DNA of 64,000 bases from Propionispora vibrioides (GTDB lineage Bacteria > Bacillota > Negativicutes > Propionisporales > Propionisporaceae). The position numbers and the translations under genes were made by a program. The stretch is taken from NCBI RefSeq assembly GCF_900110485.1, contig NZ_FODY01000017.1, positions 29,069 to 93,068 on the forward strand. The letters are read 5' to 3'. This document shows, in pieces, positions 16,603-25,799 of the stretch (within the stretch, counting starts at the first letter, position 1; each line of letters opens with the position of its first letter). Under the pieces are notes generated by a model that saw only the letters and a list, made by a program, of their open reading frames with translations, had not been told where the DNA came from and searched no databases.

Positions 16603-17612
16603 ACCGGATCACTCCCGTTGGCTTGAATTAGGTTGACATACAGTCCGGTCACCCGGATGGACTCTTCCATACTTTTGGAACTGGCCAGGCCTTTGCCGGC
16701 AATGTCGAAGGCCGTGCCGTGGTCGACCGAGGTGCGGACGAAAGGCAGACCGACGGTCACGCTGACCGTCCGGGCCAGGTCGTGCACCTTGGCGGCAATA
16801 TGGCCCTGGTCATGGTAGAGCGACAAGACGGCATCGCACTGATCGATGTCAAACAAGCGGAAGATCGAGTCGGCCGGAATGGGGCCCATAGCCCGGATGC
16901 CCTTTTCCTGAGCGGTTTTGACCGCCGGGGCCAGTGCCGTCATTTCCTCGTCGCCGCACAGGCCCTGTTCGCCGCCGTGGGGATTGAGCGCAGCTACTGC
17001 CAGGCGGGCGTTGGGCAGACCCAGCCGTTTCATGGCGGCCGCGCAGTTTTCGATAAAGGGCAGCACATTCTCATAGGTGACATACTGGCAGGCCTTTAAG
17101 AGGGACAGATGGCGGCTGAGGAAGAAAATCCGCATTTTGTTGACATGAAACATGGTAACCGCCTTGGGCGAATCGGTCAGACCGGTAAACATTTCGGTGT
17201 GACCGATATAAGGAATGCCGGCCTGGTGGATAGCTTCCTTCTGGATCGGGGCGGTGGCGATGCCGTCAATTCTTTTGTCCAGTGCCAGGGCAATCGCTGT
17301 TTTGATATAGTCGTAGGCAGCCTGACCGGCGGTGGCGCTGATGACACCGAAGGGCACAGCGTCGGGCTGCACGTTGTCGATATCCAGCACGTCAACGGTG
17401 CCGGGCCGGTAGGTGCCGTCCGCCGGAGCGGCGACAGCCTGCACGATCAGTTGGCTGTTGGTGACGAGCAAGGCCCGTTCAACGATTTTTTTGCTGCCGA
17501 TAATTAGCGGGCGAACCTGCTGGTAGATGTCCGGGTTGGCCAGCGAGCGGACGACGATTTCCGGGCCGATACCCGCCGGATCGCCGATGGTGATGCCGAT
17601 AAGTGGACGCAT
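16599..17612 (-). CDS. pdxA2: PdxA family 4-phospho-sugar-acid dehydrogenase
   Basis: A 337-residue NAD-dependent dehydrogenase/decarboxylase of the PdxA family. GITIGDPAGIGPEI, IGHTEMFTG, ALNPHGGE, SLYHDQGH and TSVDHGTAFDIAGKG supply the metal-binding His residues and phosphate site. Its place beside a DUF1537 kinase points to the PdxA2 group, which oxidises and decarboxylates 4-phospho-D-threonate or 4-phospho-D-erythronate to dihydroxyacetone phosphate, rather than pyridoxal synthesis; no other pdx gene is near. The start follows AAAGGAGTG. It overlaps the isomerase gene by 4 nt and lies 62 nt after the kinase. Confidence 0.88.
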   Translation of the reverse strand: MRPLIGITIGDPAGIGPEIVVRSLANPDIYQQVRPLIIGSKKIVERALLVTNSQLIVQAVAAPADGTYRPGTVDVLDIDNVQPDAVPFGVISATAGQAAYDYIKTAIALALDKRIDGIATAPIQKEAIHQAGIPYIGHTEMFTGLTDSPKAVTMFHVNKMRIFFLSRHLSLLKACQYVTYENVLPFIENCAAAMKRLGLPNARLAVAALNPHGGEQGLCGDEEMTALAPAVKTAQEKGIRAMGPIPADSIFRLFDIDQCDAVLSLYHDQGHIAAKVHDLARTVSVTVGLPFVRTSVDHGTAFDIAGKGLASSKSMEESIRVTGLYVNLIQANGSDPV

Positions 17613-17674
17613 GGGGAAAACACTCCTTTATTGTCAGACAAGCGGTGCCGGCCAGGCTGGCGGCCACTTGCGGT

Positions 17675-18976
17675 TTAATAGTTTAACAGATATTTGGTGC
17701 AGACCATCACGGTGTTGGTTTCGCCGATCAGGCCGCCCTTGGTAATGAGGGCGATGCCGTGCAGCGGGCCGCCGACCAGGGTGCCAAAGGAAATGTGCGG
17801 CTGGACCTCATCGATCAGTTCAATGGCTTCGACCTGGCTTTCGCGGCAGAAGGCTACCGTCATATCGCCGCCGGTCAGATAGATGCCTTTTAAGTAATTC
17901 ATTCCCGGCTGCAGGGCTTTGCGGGCGATGCGGGCCAGGCCGTAGGTGATGCGCCGGGCAATGTCATCCTGGGTGACGCCCCGTTTATGGGCTTCGGCCT
18001 TAATGTCAATTAAAAACTCCTTATTGCCGGCGGCCCGCAGTCCGAACACATCATTACACTGGCTGATTTCCCAGATTTCGCGGGCGATGACTTCTTCCAC
18101 CGGCTGCTCCTCGTCGGAATCGAGGAAGTGACGGATATCCACGTCGATAATGTGGGCCTGACATTCATTCTGCAAATAGGCTAATTGGCTGCGGGTCAGG
18201 TCGGAGGCACTGGCGGCGACGATAAACACTTTACCGGCTTTTTTCCGGGTGACCCGCTGTTTGCCCAGGTAGGCCAGTTCGCAGGCCTTTTGCGTGAACG
18301 GGCCGGGGTCTACGGCAAACCAGGGAACCTGCAGGCGGTTAATGCCCTCAGCAATCGCGCCGATATCGGCAAAAGTGATGGCGTCAAACAGCAGGATGCG
18401 GGCGCCCTGTTCAATTTGCCGGCGGGCTGCCGCGGTAATGGCCTCGCTGCCCTGCAGCGTGACCGACAGGGGGATAAAGCCTTGTGGCAAGGCCGTCTGG
18501 GTGCTGATTTCCTCACTCAGCGCGCTGCTGTGCACCGGCTTGACCGGATCGTTGCCAGCCGGGGTTTTATGGACCGGTACGCCGTTGACCAGCTGGTAGC
18601 CGCCGACGACCATGCGTCCCGAGGCCGGATAAACGGCCACGACGCAGGCAATGGCATTGTCCGGCAGGGCATCCATCATGCCTTCAATTTCGGCCCCCAG
18701 ATTGCCCCGGATGGTGCTGTCGATCCGTTTGGAAAAGCGGGTAATCCCGCGCTGCAGCAGTTGACCGGTACACTCCCGGATGCGTTCATACGCTTCGGCG
18801 GCATCCAGCGTGCGGCTGGATGCGTTGACGACAATGGCGTCATAGTCCTGAAGAGGGAATTTTTCAATGGTGCGGTGTTCGATAGTGGTCAATGTACGGA
18901 AATAGCTATTGGTCAGCAGGACGCCTGCCGTATTGGCGCCGGTTAAATCATCAGCAATGACTGCCCACTCGGCCAT
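17675..18976 (-). CDS. Four-carbon acid sugar kinase (DUF1537)
   Basis: A 433-residue kinase of the DUF1537 family (DtnK/LtnK/OtnK type), which phosphorylates threonate, erythronate or a 3-oxo-tetronate at the 4-hydroxyl. The N-terminal substrate domain opens with WAVIADDLTGANTAG, and KRIDSTIRGNLGAEI follows. The C-terminal ATP domain contains YLTGGDMTVAFCRE and VGGPLHGIALITKGG. No LtnD/DenD dehydrogenase or OtnC/OtnI gene is present in the window, which favours direct D-threonate or D-erythronate use by kinase plus PdxA2. Its start overlaps the end of the MFS permease gene by 26 nt. Confidence 0.9.
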   Translation of the reverse strand: MAEWAVIADDLTGANTAGVLLTNSYFRTLTTIEHRTIEKFPLQDYDAIVVNASSRTLDAAEAYERIRECTGQLLQRGITRFSKRIDSTIRGNLGAEIEGMMDALPDNAIACVVAVYPASGRMVVGGYQLVNGVPVHKTPAGNDPVKPVHSSALSEEISTQTALPQGFIPLSVTLQGSEAITAAARRQIEQGARILLFDAITFADIGAIAEGINRLQVPWFAVDPGPFTQKACELAYLGKQRVTRKKAGKVFIVAASASDLTRSQLAYLQNECQAHIIDVDIRHFLDSDEEQPVEEVIAREIWEISQCNDVFGLRAAGNKEFLIDIKAEAHKRGVTQDDIARRITYGLARIARKALQPGMNYLKGIYLTGGDMTVAFCRESQVEAIELIDEVQPHISFGTLVGGPLHGIALITKGGLIGETNTVMVCTKYLLNY

Positions 18977-20285
18977 GTTGTATCTCTCCTTGCGTTTTCT
19001 TAATTTCTACCGGTTCATCCAGAGTCAGAATGATTAAGAAGCCGATAATCGCCGCCAAACCGAAATAGGTGAAGACAAAGTCGTAAGTCTGGAATTTATC
19101 CAGCAGGGCGCCGGCGATCATGGGAGAAAAGAAGCCGCCCAGATTGCCGCCGCTATTGACTAAGGCAATAGCGATCGGATAAGTACTGCCTGTGGTAAGT
19201 CCCATCGGGTAGGCGGTAAAGGCCGGCCAGCCTACGTTGAGCAGGAACCCGGTCATAAACAGGGCGGCCGAAACGGCGGTGGAGTTTTCCGGCAGATTGA
19301 CCATAACCGCCATCATCAGGCAGGTGGACAGGGCTGTCAGCAGCATAGTCGGTTTCCGGCGTTTGTGCAGCAGCTTATCGGAAATCCAGCCGCCCAGGAT
19401 GGAACCGATCAGCCCGCCCACCCACGGCGCGGCGGCGACAAAGCCCATCTTGAGGAAGGAGTAATGCTTGGCGTTTACCAGATAGGAAGGAATCCAGGTC
19501 ATTAAACCATACAGCACGCTGACCATCATAAAGTAGGCCAGGCAGTTGCCCCAGATATTCCAGGAGGTAAAAATATTCTTTCTAGTCTCAATTTTCGCAA
19601 TATTTTTGGCCCGAATCAGCTTATCCAGCCAGCCCAGTGACACGGCCTCTGCCTGCTTGACCGCGGCAGTCTCGCCGGCTCCCTGAATATAGCTGACCTC
19701 CTGTTCGTTTACATAGGGACTTTCGGCCGGCTTGTTGCGCACCAGCAGATACCAGATGACCGCCATAGCAAAACCCGGCAGGGAGAACGTGTAGAAGATG
19801 GTGCGCCAGCCGAATTCGGTGGCGATCCAGACGCACAGCGGCGGGATGACAATGGGGGCGAACATGGTGGAAGCAATGTAGAAGCCGACACCGGTGGCCT
19901 TTTCCTTCGAAGGAAACCAGTTGTTGATGGTAGAGGTCAGACCGACCGGCGTGGGGCCTTCAAAAATGCCCAGCCCCAGACGGAACCATTTGATGGCGGC
20001 CACTGACTGGGCAGTGCCGATCAAATAGGTAAACAGGGAAAACCCTAAAATCGAAGCCGGCACCATGCCGCGGGCGCCGAATTTACTGAGCCAGAAGCCT
20101 GCCGGTATTTGGCTGATGGCATAGCCCAGGAAAAAGAAACTGGCAATCGAACCGGCCTCAAAATTGTTAAAGTGAAATTCTTTCTGGATAAAAGGCAACG
20201 CTACGCCGATATTGCTGCGGTCGGCGAAATTGATCGCATAGGTAACAAAGATAATGGCTAGAACAACCCAACGGAATCGACTCAT
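18951..20285 (-). CDS. MFS permease, anion:cation symporter type
   Basis: A 444-residue major facilitator of the ACS group (glucarate/galactonate/4-hydroxyphenylacetate permease relatives). RWVVLAIIFVTYAINFADRSNIGVA at the start and GFWLSKFGARGMVPASI in the loop after helix 2 are group-typical, as are NNWFPSKEKATGVGFYIA and GWISDKL. It is the probable importer for the four-carbon sugar acid used by the downstream kinase, dehydrogenase and isomerase. The ATG follows GAGGAGT. It overlaps the kinase gene and sits 63 nt after the regulator. Confidence 0.88.
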   Translation of the reverse strand: MSRFRWVVLAIIFVTYAINFADRSNIGVALPFIQKEFHFNNFEAGSIASFFFLGYAISQIPAGFWLSKFGARGMVPASILGFSLFTYLIGTAQSVAAIKWFRLGLGIFEGPTPVGLTSTINNWFPSKEKATGVGFYIASTMFAPIVIPPLCVWIATEFGWRTIFYTFSLPGFAMAVIWYLLVRNKPAESPYVNEQEVSYIQGAGETAAVKQAEAVSLGWLDKLIRAKNIAKIETRKNIFTSWNIWGNCLAYFMMVSVLYGLMTWIPSYLVNAKHYSFLKMGFVAAAPWVGGLIGSILGGWISDKLLHKRRKPTMLLTALSTCLMMAVMVNLPENSTAVSAALFMTGFLLNVGWPAFTAYPMGLTTGSTYPIAIALVNSGGNLGGFFSPMIAGALLDKFQTYDFVFTYFGLAAIIGFLIILTLDEPVEIKKTQGEIQHGRVGSHC

Positions 20286-20348
20286 CTAAACTCCTCCTCA
20301 CAATATAGGTTGACAGGGGGAGCTATGCTGTTCTTGCTGCCCGGACTG

Positions 20349-21326
20349 TTATACTTTTTTGACCAGCAGGGCTTTTCTGGTTTTCTGCAGGTTGTTGAGG
20401 AACATGTCTTTTTTCAGCATGGCGACACTGACATAGAGCACATCCAGGAGGTAAATCTGGGCAATCAGGTTTTCCATAGACTCGCTGCGGTACATGGACT
20501 CCTGGGAAGTGGTAATCAGCTTAAGTTCACAGGTCTTGGCCAAGGGCGAGCCGGCCCGGCTGGTCAGGGCCACGGTAGTGGCGCCGGCCTGTTTAGCCTG
20601 GCGCATGGCGTCCAGGACATCCTTGCTGCTGCCGGCGGTGCTGATGCCGATGGCCACATCGCCCGGTTTGAGCAGTGAAGCGTACATGGATTGCAGGTGA
20701 CTGTCCTGGGGAACCCGGACATCCAGCCCCAGACGGAAAAATTTGTTGAGTGCGCTCTGTGCTGCCACACCGGCATTGCCCATGCCATAAATGTCTACCC
20801 GGCTGGCGCCGGCCAGCGCGTCGACCACCCGCTTGACCTGCTGCATATCGACATTCTGGCGGGTAAAATGAATAGAAGCGGTGTGAGATTCCGCCAGTTT
20901 GGTCGCTATGTCGGGAATTTGGTCGGTTTCGCCGATTTCTTCGTGAATGTTCTCCAACGGTTTAATAAAGGTCCGGGATAAAGCCAGCTTTAGCTCCTGA
21001 TAACCGGACAGGCCAATAGTTTTGCAGAGGTGGGTTACCGTAAACTGGCTTACCTGACATTGGTCGGCCAGTTCGGCGATGCTTAACAGGACTACGCTTT
21101 TCGGATTCTTGAGCACGTAATCCGCCACCAGTTTGGTCTGTCGGCCTAAAGCATGGTACCTTTCCGTTAGCTGAGCCAGGACCTGGTTGGTTGCCGCCGC
21201 TGTATCAGAATCGTGCTGGTCGGATCCATCCGTGCTGGTTGCTGTCTCGCTAACGGATTCTTCGGCCGGACACGATGCGTTAGTAAGGTTGAAAGCGTCG
21301 CTCTCCTGCGAACGTGGATGAGTCAT
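20349..21326 (-). CDS. MurR/RpiR family transcriptional regulator
   Basis: A 325-residue regulator with an extended, low-complexity N-terminus (about 1-55, rich in Ser/Thr/Asp), a helix-turn-helix (about 75-130, IAELADQCQVSQFTVTHLCK) and a C-terminal SIS sugar-phosphate-binding domain (GASRVDIYGMGNAGVAAQ, GDVAIGISTAGSSKDV). It is the first gene of the operon and presumably senses a phosphorylated intermediate of the pathway. The start follows AAAGGAG. Two identical AT-rich palindromes lie just upstream and are the obvious operator candidates. Confidence 0.9.
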   Translation of the reverse strand: MTHPRSQESDAFNLTNASCPAEESVSETATSTDGSDQHDSDTAAATNQVLAQLTERYHALGRQTKLVADYVLKNPKSVVLLSIAELADQCQVSQFTVTHLCKTIGLSGYQELKLALSRTFIKPLENIHEEIGETDQIPDIATKLAESHTASIHFTRQNVDMQQVKRVVDALAGASRVDIYGMGNAGVAAQSALNKFFRLGLDVRVPQDSHLQSMYASLLKPGDVAIGISTAGSSKDVLDAMRQAKQAGATTVALTSRAGSPLAKTCELKLITTSQESMYRSESMENLIAQIYLLDVLYVSVAMLKKDMFLNNLQKTRKALLVKKV

Positions 21327-21368
21327 CGTAACCGCTCCTTTTTGGTAGAATTATCTAACAATTTTGAT

Positions 21369-21424
21369 TATATTATATAATATTATATAAGTCAATATAA
21401 TAATTTATATTATATAATATTATA
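21369..21424. promoter_or_regulatory. Twin AT-rich palindromes upstream of rpiR
   Basis: The 19-bp sequence TATATTATATAATATTATA occurs at 21369-21387 and again at 21406-21424, 37 bp apart start to start. Each copy is close to self-complementary. Placed 43 nt upstream of the rpiR start codon, they are candidate binding sites for autoregulation and for operon control. Confidence 0.5.
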
Positions 21425-21549
21425 AAAATGGACATCGGTGCAGGAAAAAAGCTCTGCCGGGCGGCAGGAGACAGTGCCTGGCAGGGAGAAATAAAAGACA
21501 GTTTGTTAGGAGCTTCTGATAACGGGCAGAAACGTTCTGAAAGCAGGTG

Positions 21550-22503
21550 ATGTGTTTGTACCTCTATACAAGTCTTTGCCAGTCCTTTGCCTGCGGCATG
21601 TGCGGCCGCTGCTGCCGCAACGACTGGCTGGTAAGCGTCGATGAAGCAACCTATGACCGCAGCCGGACACTGTTTTGGCAAACAGGCCGACAGGCAGAGT
21701 TTGAGCGGGTCTTTGTACCGCTGACCGGAGCAAGGCAGACTGGCGAGTACGCCTATATTGCCAAACAGGATAGCGGTGCCTGCTGGTTTTTGGGCGGGGA
21801 AAACCTTTGCCGCTTGCAGCGCGAAGCCGGGCACGGCTTTTTGGATACCGTATGTCAGACCTTTCCCCGCTACCCGATGAGCACTGCCCGGGGATTGGAA
21901 CTAACGCTCAGCTTTAGCTGCTCCCGGGTGGTGGAGCTGGCCTGTCAGATCGACCGGCTGGAGGTACTGCGTCAGGACAGTCCGCCCTTTGCCGTCGCTC
22001 CCGACGCCGTGGTGCTGACCGTGCACCCGCAGCAGCGGCCGGCCAGTGATCCGCTTCATTATTATTTCGAGATTGAGCAGCACCTGCTGGACATTTTGCA
22101 GTGGCGCGGTGCACCGCTTAGCCATCGCCTGCGGCTGCTGGCTGACACCGTTACGGCGCTGCGGCGTCTGGCTGGCGACGACGCGCTGGGAGGGCAGCTT
22201 ACCCGGCTGCTGTACCGTAATTATGACTATATGGATGCCGCCGGTGACGGCAGCGGGGGCGACTATGGCCCGGCCGAACGGCTATGTGAACACTTCCTGG
22301 TCAATCTGGTATTTAAAAAGCCCTTTTATTTGTATGGCTGGCAGGAAAGCTTGAAACTGCTCAGCCTAATAGAGGATAAACTCGAACGGACGCGCGCCGC
22401 GGCGACGGACCAATTGGCGGCGGTGCGGGAACTGATTATGGCCATAGAAAGCAGCTACTGCCACAACCGGCAGGCGTTATACCAACTGCTGGCCCGCCCT
22501 TAA
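21550..22503 (+). CDS. FliB-like Cys-rich protein (flagellin lysine N-methylase family)
   Basis: About 317 residues. CGMCGRCCRNDWLVSV near the N-terminus is the YkgJ/FliB-type zinc/Fe-S cysteine motif, followed by CWFLGGENLCRLQREAG and LDTVCQTFPRYP, which together match the flagellin lysine-N-methylase pattern. The C-terminal half is alpha-helical and poorly conserved. FliB methylates surface Lys of flagellin in enterics; no flagellar gene lies in the window, so the target here is unknown. ATG 21550 is preceded by AGCAGGTG at short spacing; GTG 21547 is an alternative. Confidence 0.78.
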   Translation: MCLYLYTSLCQSFACGMCGRCCRNDWLVSVDEATYDRSRTLFWQTGRQAEFERVFVPLTGARQTGEYAYIAKQDSGACWFLGGENLCRLQREAGHGFLDTVCQTFPRYPMSTARGLELTLSFSCSRVVELACQIDRLEVLRQDSPPFAVAPDAVVLTVHPQQRPASDPLHYYFEIEQHLLDILQWRGAPLSHRLRLLADTVTALRRLAGDDALGGQLTRLLYRNYDYMDAAGDGSGGDYGPAERLCEHFLVNLVFKKPFYLYGWQESLKLLSLIEDKLERTRAAATDQLAAVRELIMAIESSYCHNRQALYQLLARP

Positions 22504-22513
22504 TGAAGAAAAT

Positions 22514-22557
22514 CGAAAGGAGCAGAATGCGCTTATAGCGCGTTCTGCTCCTTGTTT
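22514..22557. terminator. Bidirectional terminator
   Basis: AAGGAGCAGAATGCGC pairs with GCGCGTTCTGCTCCTT around a 4-5 nt loop, between the convergent fliB-like and pflA genes. T-rich tails of moderate quality are present on both strands. Confidence 0.7.
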
Positions 22558-22570
22558 GTAAGCTGGGAAA

Positions 22571-23293
22571 TTACAATACGGTAAGGCCTCTTGAGTGCAA
22601 ATAGCCGGTAGCCCGTTCTGTCTCCAGGTCGGTGGCTGATGGAATACCAGTCAGCGCATAAGGGCGGTTAAGTTGTTCCCATTTTTCACAGCCCATCGTA
22701 TGGTAGGGCAGCAGCTCGACTGTTGGCTGGTTAGGCAGCGCCGTGATGATGCCGGCCAGCAGGCCCAGTTCCTCCGGGGTATCGGTCAGGCCGGGAATCA
22801 GCACGTAGCGGACCACCAGGCGGCTGGACTGCAGCGAGGTGTAGTGGAGATTAGCCAAAATGAGGCGGTGGTCAGTGCCGGTTAACCGGTGGTGCAGCCG
22901 TGGGCTGGCCGCTTTCAGACCGAATTGCACCATATCGGTGTGGGTGAGGACGGCTGCCAGGTTTTCCGGCGGACAATGGCCGGAGGTATCCAGCAGGGTA
23001 TGCAAGCCGGCGGCTTGGGCTGCTTTAAACAAGGCGGCGACAAAGCCGGGCTGCAGCAGGGGTTCACCGCCGCTGACCGTAAGACCGCCGCCGGACGATT
23101 GGTAATAGGACCGGTAGCGGTCGATATCGGCCAGCACCTCGTCGACGGTAATGGTTTTCTGGCCCCGTTGCCAGGTATCGGGATTGTGACAGAAAGAGCA
23201 GCCCAGGTTGCAGCCGCTTAAAAACAGCACATACCGTATGCCCGGCCCGTCGACGGTGCCGAAAGTTTCAATGGAATGGTAATACCCTTGCAT
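22571..23293 (-). CDS. pflA: Pyruvate formate-lyase activating enzyme
   Basis: A 240-residue radical SAM enzyme that installs the glycyl radical on PflB. The cluster motif is CNLGCSFCHNP (CxxxCxxC), followed by GGLTVSGGEPLLQP, the SAM-binding GGE motif. The length is that of a compact activase without extra ferredoxin domain. The ATG follows ACGGAGG. It lies 24 nt downstream of pflB on the same strand and is therefore co-transcribed. Confidence 0.95.
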   Translation of the reverse strand: MQGYYHSIETFGTVDGPGIRYVLFLSGCNLGCSFCHNPDTWQRGQKTITVDEVLADIDRYRSYYQSSGGGLTVSGGEPLLQPGFVAALFKAAQAAGLHTLLDTSGHCPPENLAAVLTHTDMVQFGLKAASPRLHHRLTGTDHRLILANLHYTSLQSSRLVVRYVLIPGLTDTPEELGLLAGIITALPNQPTVELLPYHTMGCEKWEQLNRPYALTGIPSATDLETERATGYLHSRGLTVL

Positions 23294-23317
23294 GGCATAG
23301 CCTCCGTAAGGTATTTA

Positions 23318-25546
23318 TTATACGGCCTGATAAAAGGTGCGGCTGATAACTTCCTGCTGATGGGCCTTGCTCAGTTTGACAAAATGAACTGCATAGCCCG
23401 ACACGCGGATGGTGAGCTGCGGGTACTGCTCGGGATGAGCCATGGCGTCCTCCAACAGCTCGCGGTTGAGCACGTTGACATTGATGTGATGGCCGCCGTG
23501 CATCGCATGAGCATCCAAGAGTGCCGTCAGGTTGGCAGCCCGGGCAGCCGGTGTTTTACCCAGCGCCTTCGGCACAATGGAAAAGGTGTAGGAAATGCCG
23601 TCCCGGCAGTCCTCATAGGAAATCTTGGCGGCCGAATTGATGGCGGCCAGGGCACCCCGCTTTTCCCGGCCGTGCATAGGGTTGGCGCCGGGGGCAAAAG
23701 CCTGGCCGGCTTTGCGTCCGTCGGGGGTGGCGCCGGTCTTTTTGCCATACATGACGTTGGAGGTAATGGTGAGAATGGACAGGGTATGTGTAGCCTTGCG
23801 ATAGGTGGGGTGCTGCTTTAACAGGCGGGAGAACTCGGCGGGCAGTTCCCTGGCGATATTGTCGACCCGGTCATCGTCATTGCCGAAGCAGGGGAATTCG
23901 CCTTCCACCGCAAAATCAACGGTGATGCCCCGTTCATCCCGGATTGGCCGCACCTTGGCATAACGGATGGCGCTTAGCGAATCGGCTGCCACCGAAAGTC
24001 CGGCTACGCCAAAGGCCATCAACCGCTCAACCTGGGTGTCGTGCAGGGCCATCTGGCCACTTTCGTAGGCATATTTATCATGCATGTAGTGAATGACGTT
24101 CATGGTGTTGACGTACAGTCCGGCCAGCCAGGTCAGCACGGTGGAATAGTTTTGCCGCACCGTCTCATAATCCAGATATTCGCCGTCCGCAATGGGCAGG
24201 ACCGGTCCTACCTGTTCGCCGGTCTTTTCATCGCGGCCGCCGTTGATGGCCAGCAGCAGGGCTTTGGCCAGATTGGCCCGGGCGCCGAAGAACTGCATTT
24301 GCTTGCCGACCTGCATGGCTGATACGCAGCAGGCGATAGCGTAATCGTCGCCATAGACGGGACGCATCAGATCGTCGCTTTCATATTGAATGGCGCTGGT
24401 ATCGATCGACACCTGGGCGCAGAATTTCTTGAAGTTTTCCGGCAGGCTGGTTGACCAGAGCACGGTCAGATTGGGCTCCGGTGAGGGACCTAAATTGTAT
24501 AAAGTATGCAGTATACGATATGAAGTAGCCGTAACCAGCGTTCTGCCATCCAGGCCGGTACCGCCAATTGCTTCCGTTACCCACAGCGGGTCGCCGGCGA
24601 ACAGTTCGTTGTATTCCGGGGTGCGCAGATGGCGGGCCAGACGCAGCTTGATCACCAGTTGATCGATCAGCTCCTGGGCCTCTGCTTCGGTCAGCACGCC
24701 GCTTGCCAGATCGCGTTCGATATAGATATCCAGGAAGGTCGATACCCGGCCTAAGGACATGGCGGCGCCGTTTTGTTCTTTGATACCGGCCAGATAGCCG
24801 AAGTAGAGCCATTGCACCGCTTCCTGGGCAGTTTTTGCCGGCTGGCTGATGTCAAAGCCATGTTCTGCCGCCATAGTCGCGATGGCCTTTAAGGCATTGA
24901 TTTGCAGGGACACTTCTTCCCGCAGCTTGATAATGTCTTCCAGAATCGGATAAGAAGCCAGATGTGTCAGATCCTGCTGCTTGGCGGCCACCAGGCGGTC
25001 AATACCGTACAGGGCAATCCGCCGGTAATCGCCGATGATCCGGCCGCGGCCGTAGGCGTCGGGCAGTCCGGTGATAATGCCCACCTTGCGGGCCTGCTTC
25101 ATTTCCTTAGTATATACATTAAACACCGCCGTGTTGTGGGTAGTGGCATGGTTATGGTAGATGTCACTGATGACGGGGTTCAGCTTGTGGCCGTAGGCTT
25201 CGCAAGCCTGTTCGGCCATACGGATGCCGCCATTGACAATGACACTGCGCTTTAACGGCGCGTCGGTCTGCAGGCCGACGATTGTCTCGGACTCCCGGTC
25301 AATATAGCCCGGCCGGTGGGACGTAATGCTTGATACGACGGTAGTGTCCACATCCAGCACACCCTGATTGTCGTGTTCGGCTTTCAATAACCGGCGGCAT
25401 TCAGCCCAGACCTTTTCCGTTTTGGCCGTCGGGCCGGATAAAAAGCTGTCATCGCCATGATAAGGCTTATAATTGCGTTGGATAAAATCACGCACATCGA
25501 TCGTCTCATTCCAGGCTCCCGCCACAAAGTGTTGCCAAGCTTCCAT
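23318..25546 (-). CDS. pflB: Formate acetyltransferase (pyruvate formate-lyase)
   Basis: About 742 residues from the ATG at 25546, which follows AAAGGAGG; an upstream in-frame start at 25591 would place that ribosome site inside the gene. PFL converts pyruvate and CoA to acetyl-CoA and formate. The adjacent Cys pair (AIACCVSAM) and the glycyl radical loop RVSGYAVHF near the C-terminus are intact, which separates true PFL from diol dehydratases and choline lyase. It forms a unit with pflA and is preceded by a ZTP riboswitch with its own terminator. Confidence 0.96.
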   Translation of the reverse strand: MEAWQHFVAGAWNETIDVRDFIQRNYKPYHGDDSFLSGPTAKTEKVWAECRRLLKAEHDNQGVLDVDTTVVSSITSHRPGYIDRESETIVGLQTDAPLKRSVIVNGGIRMAEQACEAYGHKLNPVISDIYHNHATTHNTAVFNVYTKEMKQARKVGIITGLPDAYGRGRIIGDYRRIALYGIDRLVAAKQQDLTHLASYPILEDIIKLREEVSLQINALKAIATMAAEHGFDISQPAKTAQEAVQWLYFGYLAGIKEQNGAAMSLGRVSTFLDIYIERDLASGVLTEAEAQELIDQLVIKLRLARHLRTPEYNELFAGDPLWVTEAIGGTGLDGRTLVTATSYRILHTLYNLGPSPEPNLTVLWSTSLPENFKKFCAQVSIDTSAIQYESDDLMRPVYGDDYAIACCVSAMQVGKQMQFFGARANLAKALLLAINGGRDEKTGEQVGPVLPIADGEYLDYETVRQNYSTVLTWLAGLYVNTMNVIHYMHDKYAYESGQMALHDTQVERLMAFGVAGLSVAADSLSAIRYAKVRPIRDERGITVDFAVEGEFPCFGNDDDRVDNIARELPAEFSRLLKQHPTYRKATHTLSILTITSNVMYGKKTGATPDGRKAGQAFAPGANPMHGREKRGALAAINSAAKISYEDCRDGISYTFSIVPKALGKTPAARAANLTALLDAHAMHGGHHINVNVLNRELLEDAMAHPEQYPQLTIRVSGYAVHFVKLSKAHQQEVISRTFYQAV

Positions 25547-25602
25547 AAGTAAACCCTCCTTTAGATAATGATCATGCACAAAGGCGATCATTTTGTAAGA
25601 AT

Positions 25603-25714
25603 AATAAAACCGCCTGGTGCAAGAAATACAGATATCTTGCCCAGGCGGTCGGCTATTCTCTCCCCAAGATACGGTCCCCTGTGGTAACCCACGTCACTCC
25701 GCCAGTTCCGCATC
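25603..25714 (-). promoter_or_regulatory. ZTP (pfl motif) riboswitch and terminator upstream of pflB
   Basis: On the minus strand the leader reads GGAACTGGCGGAGTGACG, GGGTTACCACAGGGGA and, after a variable linker, GCCGACCGCCTGGGCA. These are the conserved blocks of the pfl/ZTP riboswitch, which senses Z nucleotides that rise when 10-formyl-tetrahydrofolate is short. The final CCGCCTGGGCA also forms the 5' arm of a terminator (ACCGCCTGGGCAAGA with TTGCACCAGGCGGT, then TTTTATTATT). Ligand binding would keep that arm in the pseudoknot and allow read-through into pflB-pflA. Confidence 0.9.
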
Positions 25715-25799
25715 TTTTTGCTGTTTGATCTCATTATAAAGTAGCCGGCGTCCACTAGTCAATATAAAATTTGTCGATCTGTGCTGCTGCAGTGGACGG

